Shown here: positions 19,719 through 30,397 of the stretch, in pieces
How the letters are laid out: every line of letters begins with the position of its first letter
Position numbering within the stretch: position 1 is the stretch's first letter
DNA from: Pseudomonas guariconensis
GTDB lineage: Bacteria > Pseudomonadota > Gammaproteobacteria > Pseudomonadales > Pseudomonadaceae
Length of the DNA: 64,000 bases
Direction: 5' to 3'
Assembly: GCF_900102675.1 (NCBI RefSeq)
Contig: NZ_FMYX01000007.1
Span: 218,057-282,056 of the forward strand
The notes under the pieces: model-generated
What the model was told of the DNA's origin: nothing
The model's input: the letters and a program-made list of their open reading frames with translations, nothing else
Database searches by the model: none
Program-made: the position numbers and the translations under genes

Positions 19719-20828
19719 ATGCACGGCGAATCTCCGATCAAACGTCGCGAATCCCGGAAGATCTGGGTCGGCAATGTACCCGTGGGCGGCGATGCCCCCA
19801 TCGCGGTGCAGAGCATGACCAACACCGACACCAATGACGTCGCTGCCACGGTCGCGCAGATCCAGCGCCTGGTCGATGCCGGCGTCGACATCGTTCGCGT
19901 TTCGGTACCGGACATGGACGCCGCCGAGGCGTTCGGCCGCATCAAGCAGCAGGTCAGCGTGCCGCTCGTCGCCGACATCCACTTCGACTATCGCATTGCG
20001 TTGCGTGTGGCCGAAGTGGGCGTCGACTGTCTGCGCATCAACCCGGGCAACATCGGCCGCGAGGACCGCGTGCGTGCGGTGGTCGACGCCGCCCGTGACC
20101 GTGGTATCCCGATCCGTATCGGCGTCAACGCCGGTTCCCTGGAGAAGGACCTGCAGAAGAAATACGGCGAACCGACCCCGGCAGCGCTGGTCGAGTCGGC
20201 ACTGCGCCATGTCGAGCACCTTGATCGCCTGGACTTCCAGGACTTCAAGGTCAGCGTCAAAGCGTCCGATGTATTCATGGCCGTGGAGGCCTACCGCTTG
20301 CTGGCCAAGCAGATCGTCCAACCGCTGCACCTGGGCATCACCGAAGCCGGTGGCCTGCGTTCGGGGACGGTGAAATCCGCTGTCGGCCTCGGTATGCTGC
20401 TGGCCGAAGGCATTGGCGATACCATCCGCATTTCCCTGGCCGCCGATCCGGTCGAGGAAGTGAAGGTCGGCTACGACATCCTCAAGTCGCTGCACCTGCG
20501 TTCGCGTGGTATCAACTTCATCGCCTGCCCGAGCTGCTCGCGCCAGAACTTCGATGTGGTCAAGACCATGAACGAGTTGGAAGGGCGCCTGGAAGACCTG
20601 CTGGTACCGCTTGACGTGGCCGTAATCGGCTGCGTGGTCAACGGCCCGGGTGAAGCCAAGGAGTCCCATGTAGGCCTGACCGGCGGCACGCCGAACCTGG
20701 TCTACATCGACGGCAAACCGTCGCAGAAGCTGACCAATGACAACCTGGTCGATGAGCTGGAAAAACTCATCCGCCAGAAAGCGGCCGAAAAGGCCGAGGC
20801 CGACGCGGCGCTGATCGCCCGCGGCTGA
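19719..20828 (+). CDS. ispG: 4-hydroxy-3-methylbut-2-enyl diphosphate synthase IspG
   Basis: [4Fe-4S] enzyme of the MEP isoprenoid pathway that reduces MEcPP to HMBPP, using flavodoxin or ferredoxin. 369 residues from ATG 19719 ([18 protein letters not shown]). Cluster ligands are Cys270 and Cys273 (ACPSCSR), the cysteine in [10 protein letters not shown] about residue 305, and Glu in that motif. Upstream open sequence lies inside rodZ and is not coding in this frame. Confidence 0.97.
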   Translation: MHGESPIKRRESRKIWVGNVPVGGDAPIAVQSMTNTDTNDVAATVAQIQRLVDAGVDIVRVSVPDMDAAEAFGRIKQQVSVPLVADIHFDYRIALRVAEVGVDCLRINPGNIGREDRVRAVVDAARDRGIPIRIGVNAGSLEKDLQKKYGEPTPAALVESALRHVEHLDRLDFQDFKVSVKASDVFMAVEAYRLLAKQIVQPLHLGITEAGGLRSGTVKSAVGLGMLLAEGIGDTIRISLAADPVEEVKVGYDILKSLHLRSRGINFIACPSCSRQNFDVVKTMNELEGRLEDLLVPLDVAVIGCVVNGPGEAKESHVGLTGGTPNLVYIDGKPSQKLTNDNLVDELEKLIRQKAAEKAEADAALIARG

Positions 20829-20852
20829 TTCCCAGATTCGTAAGGACTTTTC

Positions 20853-22142
20853 GTGAGCAAATCGCTGCAAGCCATCCGTGGCATGAACGACATCCTGCCC
20901 GACCAGTCGCCCCTGTGGCGCTACTTCGAAGGTACCGTGGCCGGCCTGCTGGACACCTATGGCTACAGCCAGATCCGCACGCCGATCGTCGAATTCACCG
21001 AGCTGTTCAAGCGCTCGATCGGTGAAGTCACCGATATCGTCGAAAAAGAGATGTACACCTTCGAGGACCGCAACGGCGATTCGCTCACCTTGCGTCCTGA
21101 AGGCACTGCCGCCTGCGTGCGCGCCGTCCTCGAGCACGGCATCACCGGCAACGGCCAGGTGCAGAAGCTGTGGTACGTGGGCCAGATGTTCCGCCATGAG
21201 CGCCCGCAAAAGGGCCGCTACCGCCAGTTTCACCAGATCGGTGTCGAGGTGTTCAACCTCGAAGGGCCGGACGTCGATGCCGAGCTGATCATGCTGACCT
21301 GGCGCCTGTGGGGCCTGCTGGGCATCCAGGACGCGGTCAAGCTCGAACTCAACAGCCTGGGCACCAGCGAGGCCCGTGCCCGCTACCGCGAAGCGCTGGT
21401 CGAATTCCTGTCGGCACGTCTCGAGCAACTGGATGAAGACAGCCAGCGTCGCCTCAAGAGCAACCCGCTGCGTATCCTCGATAGCAAGGACCAGGGTACC
21501 CAGGCGGTGCTGGTCGGTGCGCCAAAGCTCGAAGACTACCTGGACGAAGCGTCCCGCGTGCACTTCGAGGGCCTCAAGGCTCGCCTGGACGCCGCCGGCA
21601 TTCCGTTCGTGATCAACACCAAGCTGGTCCGCGGGCTGGACTACTACAGCAAGACCGTGTTCGAGTGGGTTACCGACAAGCTCGGCGCCCAGGGCACTGT
21701 CTGTGCCGGTGGCCGCTATGATGGGCTGGTCGAGCAGATGGGCGGCAAGCCGACCCCGGGCGTTGGTTTCGCCATGGGCATCGAGCGTCTGATCCTGCTG
21801 CTGGAGACCCTGGGCAAGGTGCCCGAATCCATTAGCCGTCAGATCGACGTCTACCTGTGCGCCTTTGGCGAGCAGGCGGAGCTGGCCGGCCTGCGTCTTT
21901 CCGAGGCCCTGCGCGATCGCCTGCCGGGTCTGCGCCTGGCGGTCAACGCCGGTGGCGGCAGCTTCAAGAGCCAGTTCAAGAAGGCCGACAAGAGCGGGGC
22001 GCTGTTCGCCCTGATCCTCGGTGATGACGAACTGGCGCAGCAAATGATTGGATTCAAGCCCCTGCGTGGCCAGGGCGAACAACAGAACATTGCCTGGGAT
22101 GCTCTGGCCGAGCATCTGCAAGCCGCTGTCGCGCAGGCGTGA
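20853..22142 (+). CDS. hisS: Histidyl-tRNA synthetase
   Basis: Class II aminoacyl-tRNA synthetase of 429 residues, GTG start at 20853 ([16 protein letters not shown]). Class II motif 2 is '[21 protein letters not shown]' near residue 110-130; the histidine-specific '[15 protein letters not shown]' is near residue 259-273, and motif 3 'GFAMGIERL' near residue 306. The C-terminal anticodon-binding domain covers about 330-425. Confidence 0.97.
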   Translation: MSKSLQAIRGMNDILPDQSPLWRYFEGTVAGLLDTYGYSQIRTPIVEFTELFKRSIGEVTDIVEKEMYTFEDRNGDSLTLRPEGTAACVRAVLEHGITGNGQVQKLWYVGQMFRHERPQKGRYRQFHQIGVEVFNLEGPDVDAELIMLTWRLWGLLGIQDAVKLELNSLGTSEARARYREALVEFLSARLEQLDEDSQRRLKSNPLRILDSKDQGTQAVLVGAPKLEDYLDEASRVHFEGLKARLDAAGIPFVINTKLVRGLDYYSKTVFEWVTDKLGAQGTVCAGGRYDGLVEQMGGKPTPGVGFAMGIERLILLLETLGKVPESISRQIDVYLCAFGEQAELAGLRLSEALRDRLPGLRLAVNAGGGSFKSQFKKADKSGALFALILGDDELAQQMIGFKPLRGQGEQQNIAWDALAEHLQAAVAQA

Positions 22143-22181
22143 CAGGGTCAAACAGCCGAATTGCTGAAAAGGAGTATTGGG

Positions 22182-22823
22182 GTGTCGAGTACCGATGATG
22201 AAGGCCTGGCCGCAGCCAAGGACTGGTGGAACCGCAACGGCAAGCCGCTGCTGACCGGTGCCCTGCTGGCCGGCGTGGTGGTTATGGGCTGGCAGACCTG
22301 GCACAAGTACCAGAACAACCAGTCGCAAGGCGCCTCGGCCCTGTACCAGGCCCTGCTGGAAACCAGCCTGACGCCAAGCGGTCAGCCAGACGCAACCAAG
22401 GTTGCGGAACTGTCCGGCAAGCTCAAGAGCGAGTTCGGTGGCTCGGCCTATGCCCAGTACGGCAGCCTGTTCGTGGCCAAGGTCGCGGTCGACAGCGGCA
22501 AGCTTGACGACGCTGCCGCCGAGCTTAAAAGCGTGATGGAAAAGCCGGCCGATGCCACCTTGGGTGAGATCGCACGTCAGCGTCTGGCCCGTGTGCTCGC
22601 CGCCCAGGACAAAGCCGAAGAAGCCCTCAAGCTGCTCGACGGTGATGCCGACAAGGCCTTCCTGGCCAGCCGCGAAGAACTCAAGGGCGATTTGCTGGTT
22701 CAGCTGGGGCGAGCCGACGATGCCCATAGCGCCTATGAAAAAGCCAAGGCTGCGTTGTCCGATGACGCTGCGGTCGGTGGCTTGCAACTGAAGCTGGATG
22801 ACCTGGCCAAAGGGGACGCCTGA
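22182..22823 (+). CDS. YfgM-type ancillary SecYEG/TPR membrane protein
   Basis: 213 residues from a GTG at 22182 with AAAAGGAG ten bases upstream. A short cytosolic N-terminus (MSSTDDEGLAAAKDWWNRNG), one membrane helix (about 22-40, LLTGALLAGVVVMGWQTW) and a periplasmic TPR domain (DUF2133/YfgM type). In E. coli YfgM binds SecYEG and PpiD and hands on exported proteins. It sits between hisS and bamB, the usual order. Confidence 0.92.
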   Translation: MSSTDDEGLAAAKDWWNRNGKPLLTGALLAGVVVMGWQTWHKYQNNQSQGASALYQALLETSLTPSGQPDATKVAELSGKLKSEFGGSAYAQYGSLFVAKVAVDSGKLDDAAAELKSVMEKPADATLGEIARQRLARVLAAQDKAEEALKLLDGDADKAFLASREELKGDLLVQLGRADDAHSAYEKAKAALSDDAAVGGLQLKLDDLAKGDA

Positions 22824-22824
22824 C

Positions 22825-23967
22825 GTGATCGGTTGGAAACAAGCAGCAGTGCTCACCCTGGCCGTGCTGGCCGCAGGTTGCAGCAGCAACAGCAAGAAGG
22901 AACTGCCTCCGGCCGAGCTGACCAAGTTCACCGAGGAAGTGGTGCTCAAGAAGCAGTGGAGCCGCTCGATCGGCGACGGCCAGGGTGAGACGTACAACAC
23001 CTTGGTTCCGGCCATCGAGAACGACCGCATCTATGCCTCCGACGTCAACGGTCGGGTCATGGCCCTGAACCGCATCGACGGCGACGTGGTGTGGAAGAAG
23101 GACTTGGACCTGTCGGTCTCCGGCGCAGTCGGCGTGGGTTACGGTCTGGTCATGCTCGGCACCCTCAAGGGCGAAGTCATTGCCCTGGATGCCAGCACCG
23201 GCGAAGAGCGCTGGCGTTCTCGGGTGACCAGCGAAGTGCTGGCGCCGCCTGCCAACAACGGTGACGTGGTAGTGGTGCAGACCCAGGACGACCGTTTGAT
23301 CGGCCTCGACGCTGCCACCGGTGACCGCCTGTGGATCTATGAGAACACTCCGGCCGTACTGACCCTGCGCGGCACCGGCGCACCGGTGGTGACCAACCGC
23401 CTGGCCGTGGCCGGCCTGTCCACCGGCAAGGTGGTCGCGGTGGATGTGCGCAACGGCGTGCCGGTGTGGGAGAGCCGCGTGGCCATTCCGCAGGGCCGTT
23501 CCGAGCTCGACCGCGTGGTGGACATCGACGGCGGCCTGCTGCTGTCCGGCGGCACCCTGTACGTGAGCACCTACCAGGGCCGTGTTGCGGGCCTGGACCT
23601 GGAAACCGGACGTGTGCTGTGGCAGCGCGATGCCTCCAGCTACGTCGGTGTCGCCCAGGGCTTCGGCAACGTCTATGTCAGCGAAGCGTCGGGCACCGTG
23701 GAAAGCGTCGATGAGCGCTCGTCCAGCGCCCTGTGGACCAACGACTCCATGGCACGCCGTCAGCTGTCAGCGCCGGAGGTGTTCTCCAGCTACGTGGCCG
23801 TAGGTGATTTCGAGGGCTACCTGCACCTGCTCAGCCAGGTCGATGGTCGCTTCGTGGGTCGCGAGCGGATCGACAGCGATGGCCTGCGCGCCCGTCCCCT
23901 GGTGGTCGGCGACACCATCTATGTCTTCGGCAACAGCGGCAAACTCGAGGCACTGACCATCCGCTGA
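22825..23967 (+). CDS. bamB: Outer membrane protein assembly factor BamB
   Basis: Lipoprotein of the BAM complex that inserts beta-barrels. 380 residues from GTG 22825, two bases after the yfgM stop. Signal peptide with lipobox LAAGC at about residue 16, then an eight-bladed beta-propeller with repeated 'G.V.ALd..tGe..W' (for example LKGEVIALDASTGEERWRSR and LIGLDAATGDRLWIYEN). Confidence 0.95.
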   Translation: MIGWKQAAVLTLAVLAAGCSSNSKKELPPAELTKFTEEVVLKKQWSRSIGDGQGETYNTLVPAIENDRIYASDVNGRVMALNRIDGDVVWKKDLDLSVSGAVGVGYGLVMLGTLKGEVIALDASTGEERWRSRVTSEVLAPPANNGDVVVVQTQDDRLIGLDAATGDRLWIYENTPAVLTLRGTGAPVVTNRLAVAGLSTGKVVAVDVRNGVPVWESRVAIPQGRSELDRVVDIDGGLLLSGGTLYVSTYQGRVAGLDLETGRVLWQRDASSYVGVAQGFGNVYVSEASGTVESVDERSSSALWTNDSMARRQLSAPEVFSSYVAVGDFEGYLHLLSQVDGRFVGRERIDSDGLRARPLVVGDTIYVFGNSGKLEALTIR

Positions 23968-24028
23968 AGCTAAGCTTGAGGCCGGATACGGCCTCGAGCC
24001 GCGGCGCTTGATGCGCCGCACGAACTCC

Positions 24029-24060
24029 GGCCGCTGCCTTGCAGCGGCCTTTGCATTTTC
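24029..24060 (+). terminator. Terminator after bamB
   Basis: GGCCGCTG-CCTTG-CAGCGGCC followed by TTTGCATTTT. Two further GC hairpins precede it (GAGGCC..GGCCTC and GCGGCGC..GCGCCGC at about 23978-24019), so the bamB-der gap is packed with structure. Confidence 0.7.
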
Positions 24061-24084
24061 AAGAATTCAAGAGTGGAGAGCCGC

Positions 24085-25551
24085 ATGGTTCCCGTAATCG
24101 CCCTGGTGGGACGGCCGAACGTCGGCAAATCCACCATGTTCAACCGCCTGACCAAGACCCGCGATGCCATCGTCGGTGACCTGTCGGGCCTGACCCGTGA
24201 CCGCCAATATGGTGATGCCACCTGGCAGGGTCGTTCCTACATCCTGATCGACACCGGTGGTATCACCGGTGACGAAGTGGGCATGGACGAGAAGATGGCC
24301 GAGCAGTCGCTGATGGCCATCGAAGAAGCCGACTATGTGTTGTTCCTGGTGGATGCCCGCGCCGGTATGACCGCCGCTGACCAGATGATCGCCGAGCACC
24401 TGCGCAAGCGAAACAAAGAGGCAATCCTGGTCGCCAACAAGATCGACAACATCGATGCGGACGTTGCCCGCGCCGAGTTCTCGCCACTGGGCATGGGTAA
24501 TGCCATCCCGGTCGCCGGCTCCCAAGGGCGTGGCATCAACGCCTTGATGGAAGCCGTGCTGGGCCACATTCCGCGCGACAAGGTCGAGGAAGCCCTCGAC
24601 GAAGACGTTGCCGAAGGCGAAGAAGCCGCACGCATCCCGGGGCCGAGCGAGAAGGATGGCATCAAGATCGCCATCATCGGTCGTCCCAACGTCGGCAAAT
24701 CGACCTTGGTCAACCGTATGTTGGGCGAAGAGCGCGTGGTGGTCTACGACCAGCCGGGCACTACCCGGGACAGTATTTACATCCCGTTCGAGCGTGACGA
24801 CGAGAAGTACACCTTCATCGACACCGCCGGGGTGCGCAAGCGCGGCAAGATCCACGAGGAAGTCGAGAAGTTCTCGGTGGTCAAGACGCTGCAGGCGATC
24901 AAGGACGCCAACGTGGTGATCTTTGTCATGGATGCCCGTGAAGGCGTGGTCGATCATGACCTGAACCTGCTGGGCTTCGCTCTGGAAGCGGGTCGTGCCA
25001 TCGTCATCGCCCTGAACAAGTGGGACGGCATGGAGCCGAGCGAGCGCGAATACGTGAAGACGGAGCTCGAGCGCCGGCTATTCTTCGTCGACTTCGCCGA
25101 CATCCACTTCATCTCTGCGCTGCACGGCACCGGTGTGGGCCATCTGTACAAATCCGTGCAGGCTGCGTTCAAGTCGGCAGTCACCCGCTGGCCGACCAGC
25201 CGCCTGACCCAGATCCTCGAGGACGCCATCAGCGAGCACCAGCCGCCAATGGTCAACGGTCGTCGCATCAAGCTGCGTTACGCCCACCTCGGCGGCGCGA
25301 ACCCGCCGCTGATCGTGATCCACGGCAACCAGACCGACAAGATCCCGCGGTCGTACTCGCGTTACCTGGAAAACACCTACCGCCGGGTGCTCAAGCTGGT
25401 CGGCACGCCGATCCGTATCGAGTACAAGGGCAGCGACAACCCGTTCGAGGGCAAGAAGAACACCCTCACCGATCGTCAGGTCAACAAGAAGCGCCGCCTG
25501 ATGTCGCACCACAAGAAAGCCGAGAAGAAGCGCAAGGACAAGCGCAAGTAA
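24085..25551 (+). CDS. der: Ribosome biogenesis GTPase Der (EngA)
   Basis: Two tandem GTPase domains and a KH-like C-terminal domain; needed for 50S subunit maturation. 488 residues from ATG 24085 ([20 protein letters not shown]), with GGAGAG six bases upstream. P-loops are GRPNVGKS at residue 9 and again near residue 197; NKID and NKWD are the G4 motifs. The tail is very basic ([21 protein letters not shown]), as usual for pseudomonads. Confidence 0.97.
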   Translation: MVPVIALVGRPNVGKSTMFNRLTKTRDAIVGDLSGLTRDRQYGDATWQGRSYILIDTGGITGDEVGMDEKMAEQSLMAIEEADYVLFLVDARAGMTAADQMIAEHLRKRNKEAILVANKIDNIDADVARAEFSPLGMGNAIPVAGSQGRGINALMEAVLGHIPRDKVEEALDEDVAEGEEAARIPGPSEKDGIKIAIIGRPNVGKSTLVNRMLGEERVVVYDQPGTTRDSIYIPFERDDEKYTFIDTAGVRKRGKIHEEVEKFSVVKTLQAIKDANVVIFVMDAREGVVDHDLNLLGFALEAGRAIVIALNKWDGMEPSEREYVKTELERRLFFVDFADIHFISALHGTGVGHLYKSVQAAFKSAVTRWPTSRLTQILEDAISEHQPPMVNGRRIKLRYAHLGGANPPLIVIHGNQTDKIPRSYSRYLENTYRRVLKLVGTPIRIEYKGSDNPFEGKKNTLTDRQVNKKRRLMSHHKKAEKKRKDKRK

Positions 25552-25555
25552 GCGG

Positions 25556-25628
25556 CGAGCTTCAAGCTTCAAGCCTCAAGAGAGAGCAGTGCACCGAGTC
25601 CGCTCTTTCTTGCCGCTTGAAGCTTTTC
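25556..25628. repeat. Long inverted repeat after der
   Basis: AGCTTCAAGC (25558-25567) pairs with GCTTGAAGCT (25615-25624), with an inner GAGAGC/GCTCTT pair and a short T-run after it. It may end der transcription. A similar 'GGCAAGC/GCTTGCC' element follows prfC at 45898. Confidence 0.6.
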
Positions 25629-25719
25629 GCGTGTGGCTTCGTCCTTTTTCCTGACCGCTCGATCCGCTATGCTCGGGCTCTACCCCGTGCCGTATGCAGT
25701 GTTCAGGAAAGAGGGCTTC

Positions 25720-26868
25720 ATGATCCGCAGCAAATTGCCGAACGTCGGCACGACCATTTTCACCACCATGTCGCAGTTGGCCGTACAGACAGGTGCGCTC
25801 AACCTGTCCCAAGGCTTCCCAGACTTCGACGCGCCCCAGGCGCTGCTCGATGCCGTGTGCCGCCATGTCATGGCCGGCCATAACCAATACTCGCCGATGA
25901 CCGGCCTGCCAGCCTTGCGCCAGCAAGTGGCGGCCAAGATCGCACGCCTGTATGGCGTGACGGTCGATGCCGATCAGGAAGTGACCATCACGCCAGGTGC
26001 CACCGAGGCGATCTTCTGTGCCATCCAGGCGGTGATCCAGGCGGGCGACGAGGTGATTGTCTTCGATCCGTCCTATGACAGCTACGAGCCGTCCGTTGAA
26101 CTGGCCGGCGGACGCTGCGTGCACGTGCAACTGTGCGATGGCGAGTTCCGTATCGACTGGCAGAAGTTCAGCAATGCACTGACGCCGCGCACGCGCATGG
26201 TCATCCTGAATTCGCCACACAACCCCAGCGGCGCATTGATTAGCCGTGAGGACCTGGACCAGCTGGCACACTTGATCGAAGGTCGTGATATCTACCTGGT
26301 CAGCGACGAAGTGTACGAGCACCTGATCTTTGACGGCGTGCGCCATGCCAGTGTATTGGCCCATGAGCAGCTCTACTCACGTGCATTCGTGGTCAGCTCG
26401 TTCGGCAAGACCTATCACGTCACTGGCTGGAAGACCGGCTATGTGGTGGCGCCACCGGCGTTGAGCGTGGAGTTGCGCAAGGTCCACCAATACGTCAACT
26501 TCTGTGGTGTAACGCCCTTGCAGTGTGCCTTGGCCGACTACATGGCCGAGCACCCTGAACATCTGGATGAGTTGCCGGGCTTCTATCAGGCCAAGCGCGA
26601 CCTGTTCTGCGACTTGCTGCAGGACTCGCGTTTCACCTTCACTCGTACCCCAGGTACTTACTTCCAGCTGGTGGATTATTCGCAGATACGCCCGGATCTG
26701 GGTGATGTCGAAATGTCGCTGTGGCTGACCCGTGAGCACGGCGTGGCGACCATTCCGGTTTCGGTGTTCTACCAGCAACCTATCCCCGAGCAACGCCTGG
26801 TGCGCCTGTGCTTTGCCAAACGTGAGGAGACGCTGCGTCAGGCGGCGGAAAAACTATGCGCGATCTGA
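25720..26868 (+). CDS. PLP aminotransferase, methionine/glutamine transaminase type (YbdL-like)
   Basis: Class I aminotransferase of 382 residues. PLP lysine is Lys230 in SSFGKTYHVTGWKTGY; 'TPGATEAIFCAIQA' near residue 90 and 'NSPHNPSGA' near residue 166 bind the cofactor. The family includes E. coli YbdL (methionine aminotransferase) and the kynurenine/glutamine transaminase K group. The overlap with an omega-amidase gene supports use of glutamine as amino donor to a 2-oxo acid such as the methionine keto acid; this is inference. Confidence 0.88.
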   Translation: MIRSKLPNVGTTIFTTMSQLAVQTGALNLSQGFPDFDAPQALLDAVCRHVMAGHNQYSPMTGLPALRQQVAAKIARLYGVTVDADQEVTITPGATEAIFCAIQAVIQAGDEVIVFDPSYDSYEPSVELAGGRCVHVQLCDGEFRIDWQKFSNALTPRTRMVILNSPHNPSGALISREDLDQLAHLIEGRDIYLVSDEVYEHLIFDGVRHASVLAHEQLYSRAFVVSSFGKTYHVTGWKTGYVVAPPALSVELRKVHQYVNFCGVTPLQCALADYMAEHPEHLDELPGFYQAKRDLFCDLLQDSRFTFTRTPGTYFQLVDYSQIRPDLGDVEMSLWLTREHGVATIPVSVFYQQPIPEQRLVRLCFAKREETLRQAAEKLCAI

Positions 26869-27650
26869 GCCAACTGCCTAACCTGAAAGTCGCCCTGGTG
26901 CAGACAACCTTGGCCTGGCACGACCGCGAGGCCAACTATGCGCATTTCGAAGAGCTGTTGGCCCAGGTCGGCGAGGCGGATCTGGTGATCCTTCCTGAGA
27001 TGTTCACCACTGGCTTCTCCATGGAGTCCGAAAGCCTCGCCGAGCCTGAGAATGGCCCCACCTACAAATGGCTGAAGGCTCAGGCCAAGAAGTTCGATAC
27101 GGTGATCACCGGCAGCGTGATCATCCAGGCCGCCGATGGCAGCCACCGCAACCGCTTGCTGTGGGCGCGGCCCGATGGCGAGATCCTGCATTACGACAAG
27201 CGCCACCTGTTCCGCATGGCCGGCGAGCACCGGCACTACACACCGGGCGAGCGCCAGGTGCAGTTCGAGCTCAAAGGTTGGCGCGTGCGTCCGCTGATCT
27301 GCTACGACCTGCGCTTCCCGGTGTGGAGCCGTGATGCCCAGGACACCGACCTTTTGCTTTATACCGCCAACTGGCCGGCCGCGCGCCGTCAGCACTGGAA
27401 CCGTCTGTTGCCGGCGCGGGGGATCGAGAACCTGTGCTATGTGGCGGCAGTGAACCGTGTCGGCACCGACGGCAAGGGCTTTGCCTATTCAGGCGACAGC
27501 CAGGTGCTGGATTTCCAAGGGGAGAGCCTGCTCAGTGCCGGCGAAGCCGATGGGGTGTTCACCGTGGTGCTCCGGGCGGCGGAGCTGGCGGCGTATCGCG
27601 CACGTTTCCCGGCCAACCTGGATGCCGATACCTTCGAACTGCATTATTGA
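26856..27650 (+). CDS. Omega-amidase (nitrilase family, YafV-like)
   Basis: 264 residues, carbon-nitrogen hydrolase fold. Catalytic triad Glu48 (LVILPEMFTTGF), Lys115 (HYDKRHLF) and Cys149 (RPLICYDLRFP). It would hydrolyse 2-oxoglutaramate, the by-product of glutamine transamination, to 2-oxoglutarate and ammonia. The gene starts 13 bases inside the aminotransferase gene, so the two enzymes are very likely made together. Confidence 0.88.
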   Translation: MRDLSQLPNLKVALVQTTLAWHDREANYAHFEELLAQVGEADLVILPEMFTTGFSMESESLAEPENGPTYKWLKAQAKKFDTVITGSVIIQAADGSHRNRLLWARPDGEILHYDKRHLFRMAGEHRHYTPGERQVQFELKGWRVRPLICYDLRFPVWSRDAQDTDLLLYTANWPAARRQHWNRLLPARGIENLCYVAAVNRVGTDGKGFAYSGDSQVLDFQGESLLSAGEADGVFTVVLRAAELAAYRARFPANLDADTFELHY

Positions 27651-27662
27651 ATCTTTCGCAGG

Positions 27663-27730
27663 TCAACCCGCTCCCACCAGTACTGCGCTGAGCCACAGGA
27701 CAGCGCAATACCTGTAGGTGCGGGTTTGCT
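27663..27730. repeat. Degenerate REP pair
   Basis: AACCCGCTCCCACCAG and TGTAGGTGCGGGTTTGCTC face each other across about 40 bases between two convergent genes. It is a decayed version of the pairs at 407 and 1387. Confidence 0.55.
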
Positions 27731-27733
27731 CAA

Positions 27734-30298
27734 TCAATACACATCCCGCCGATACCGCCCATCCTCGATCAACTGCTGCACCATCTCGGCCCCGAGGATT
27801 CCATTGAGCGCTGCATCCACGCCAGCGGCCATCCCCTGCAAGCTGCCGCAGACATAGATACAAGCCCCCTCGGCCACCCAGCGCTTGAGCACCTCGGCCT
27901 GCTGCAACAGGACATCCTGCACATACACTTTATCTGCCTGGTCCCGTGAAAACGCCAAGTCCAGTCGTTGCAGGTCGCCAGCGGTCAACCAGGCCTGAAG
28001 CTCGTTCCCGCACAGCAAGTCATGAGCGCGGTTGCGCTCGCCGAACAGCAACCAATTGCGTGTTTCGCCAGCGGCGATACGCGCCTTGAGCAGGCTGCGC
28101 AGGCCCGCAAGGCCTGTGCCGTTGCCGATCAGAATCATCGGCGCGGGTGCATCCGGCAGGCGGAAGCCGCTGTTGCGACGCAGGCGCAGGGTGACATTGC
28201 CCTGCAGCGGTAAGTATTCAGTCAGCCAGCCTGAGCCCAGGCCCAGGCTGCCGTCGGGGTGCAGTTCTTGACGAACGATCAGCTCCAGCATGCCGTCGCT
28301 GGCGATCGACGCGATGGAGTACTCCCGTGGGGTGATGGGAATCAAGGCATCGACCACTGCCTGGGCATGCAGACCCACCAGATGTTCCCGGCCCAGCGGC
28401 AACTGGCGGGTGGCCAGGGCCTTACCGAGAGGCTCGCACAGGCCGTCCAGTTGCACCGGGGTCGTCACGTCCAGCCCCAGGCCGGCGAGCAAGGCGTCAA
28501 TGCGCGGTTGACCGTTGCGCGGCAGGACCTCTACCAGATCACCCGCTTCCCAGGTGTGGGGCTGGTCTGACTGCAGCGCCAGCAGGTAGACCGGTGCGCC
28601 CTGGCTGCCTGGGTTCAGGCATTGGCGCTGGCGCAGGGTCCAGTTGGCGAACGACGGCGCTGGCCAGGCAGTCACCGGTTCGGCTCCGGTCAGTCGGGCG
28701 AGTGCCTGATGCCATTGCAGCAGGGCTGCCGGATCAGCGTTGTCCACTTCCACTGGGCTGAAGGCACGGGTGGCGCCGCGCTCGCCCAGCCAGGCCTGGA
28801 GTCTGCGGGCGAAGCCACAGAAGTGCGGGTACTGGCGATCGCCCAGCGCGAGCACGGCGTAGTTCAGGTGGTCCAGCGCCCACGGTTTGCCGAGCACCTT
28901 GCGCTCGAAGGCGCGGGCGCTGTCAGGGGCTTCGCCGTCGCCGAAGGTACTGACCACGAACAGCGCGCGACGGGCCTGTTGCAGGTCGGCTTGACCCAAT
29001 TCGGCGAGCGCACGGACTTGCACCGGCAGACCGGCTGCTTGCAGTTGGCCGGCGCTCTGCCAGGCCAGCTGTTCGGCGAAACCGCTCTGGCTGGCGAAAC
29101 CGATCAGCCAGTTGTCGCCACCGGCCTTGGCGGGGGTTACCGAGCTGCGGGCTGCCTGCACTTGGCGTTTCTTGCGTCGGCGATCGAGGTACAGCAGCCA
29201 GCCGGTGATGAAGAACAGCGGCATGGTCAGGCTGGCCACGGTGACGATGATCCGACCTGGCAGGCCGAAGTAGCTGCCCACGTGCAAGGCATAGACGCTT
29301 TGCAGCAACTGCGCTTTGAACGGTTTGTCGGCGTAGCGCTCGTGGTGTTTCACCTGGCCGGTGGCCGGGTCCAGCGTGAGGGTGTTGAAAGCGCGCTCGT
29401 GGTCGGCACCTTCGAGGAGGTAGAAGAGCGTCGCCGGTCGCCCTCCGGCAGGCGGCAGGCGCAGGTTGTAAGTCAAAAGGCCGGGGCCTGCGGCCTCCTT
29501 GAGGCTGGTCCAGATGGCGTCGTAGTCCACCACCAGAGGCGGTGCGTCCTTGTCGAGCTTCTGCGGGCCGTGGCGGCCACGACCCTCTCCACGCTTTTGC
29601 TGCTGCCCGGCGGCGGGGGCCTCGGCCAATAGTTTGTTCAGGCCTTCGCGGTACCATTCGTAGGACCAGAACAAGCCCGTCAGGGCGAACAGCAGATAGA
29701 ACAGCAGACACCAGGTCCCGGCGACGGCGTGCAGGTCCCAATTGAAGGCACGGCCTTTCTTGGCCCACTCCAGCGTCAGCCATGCCCGCCAGTTCAACGC
29801 CTGACGTGGCCAGCGCAGATACAGGCCTGAGAGGCAGAAGAACACCAGCATCAGGGTGCAGGCACCGGTAATTTGGCGACCGGTGTCGCCCATGGCCAAG
29901 AAGCGATGCAGCTGCAGCATCAGATTGAAGAAGCCTTGCCCCGTGACGTCACCCTGGAACTGGCCGGTGTAGGGGTCGACATAGCGCATCTGGCCGCGGC
30001 GCTCACCGGGTGGCGGCTGGAAGAAAATGCGTGCAGCGTTGCCCTCACGGGTATCGACCCACAGCATCGAGACGGTGTCGCCCTGGGCCGCCTCGACCCG
30101 GCGCACCAGCTCGGCCGGCGGTAGCACGCCTTCCTGGCGTACCTGCACCTTGAGCACGTGCGGATTGAACAGGCGCAGCAGTTCTTCCTGGAACGAATAA
30201 ACCGCCCCGGTGACGCCCATCAACGCCAGCACCAGGCCGGCGGTGATGCCAAAGAACCAGTGCAATTGGAACAGCGACTTCTTCACCACATCATTCAC
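27734..30298 (-). CDS. piuB: PepSY membrane / flavodoxin / NADPH reductase fusion (PiuB-like)
   Basis: 854 residues. The N-terminal half (about 1-385) is a PepSY-associated membrane part with four helices ([72 protein letters not shown]) and histidines suited to bind heme or metal. Residues about 395-535 are flavodoxin-like ([13 protein letters not shown]), and 550-854 a cytochrome P450 reductase type FAD/NADPH module ([30 protein letters not shown] end). It probably passes NADPH electrons across the membrane to ferric siderophore taken up by PiuA just upstream on the same strand. Confidence 0.85.
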   Translation of the reverse strand: MNDVVKKSLFQLHWFFGITAGLVLALMGVTGAVYSFQEELLRLFNPHVLKVQVRQEGVLPPAELVRRVEAAQGDTVSMLWVDTREGNAARIFFQPPPGERRGQMRYVDPYTGQFQGDVTGQGFFNLMLQLHRFLAMGDTGRQITGACTLMLVFFCLSGLYLRWPRQALNWRAWLTLEWAKKGRAFNWDLHAVAGTWCLLFYLLFALTGLFWSYEWYREGLNKLLAEAPAAGQQQKRGEGRGRHGPQKLDKDAPPLVVDYDAIWTSLKEAAGPGLLTYNLRLPPAGGRPATLFYLLEGADHERAFNTLTLDPATGQVKHHERYADKPFKAQLLQSVYALHVGSYFGLPGRIIVTVASLTMPLFFITGWLLYLDRRRKKRQVQAARSSVTPAKAGGDNWLIGFASQSGFAEQLAWQSAGQLQAAGLPVQVRALAELGQADLQQARRALFVVSTFGDGEAPDSARAFERKVLGKPWALDHLNYAVLALGDRQYPHFCGFARRLQAWLGERGATRAFSPVEVDNADPAALLQWHQALARLTGAEPVTAWPAPSFANWTLRQRQCLNPGSQGAPVYLLALQSDQPHTWEAGDLVEVLPRNGQPRIDALLAGLGLDVTTPVQLDGLCEPLGKALATRQLPLGREHLVGLHAQAVVDALIPITPREYSIASIASDGMLELIVRQELHPDGSLGLGSGWLTEYLPLQGNVTLRLRRNSGFRLPDAPAPMILIGNGTGLAGLRSLLKARIAAGETRNWLLFGERNRAHDLLCGNELQAWLTAGDLQRLDLAFSRDQADKVYVQDVLLQQAEVLKRWVAEGACIYVCGSLQGMAAGVDAALNGILGAEMVQQLIEDGRYRRDVY

Positions 30299-30397
30299 CT
30301 TGTCTGGACGCCGGGCGAGGCGCGGCGAGCATTATGCCTTGGTGCGCGAAAGCCCCGGTCACCGGAAAGGTGAGCGGGGCTTTGGGGCGCGACTTGA

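Noticed and set aside
19644..23030. 1128-codon minus-strand open frame opposite ispG-hisS
   Set aside because: Covers several certain genes on the other strand; composition is that of an antisense frame.
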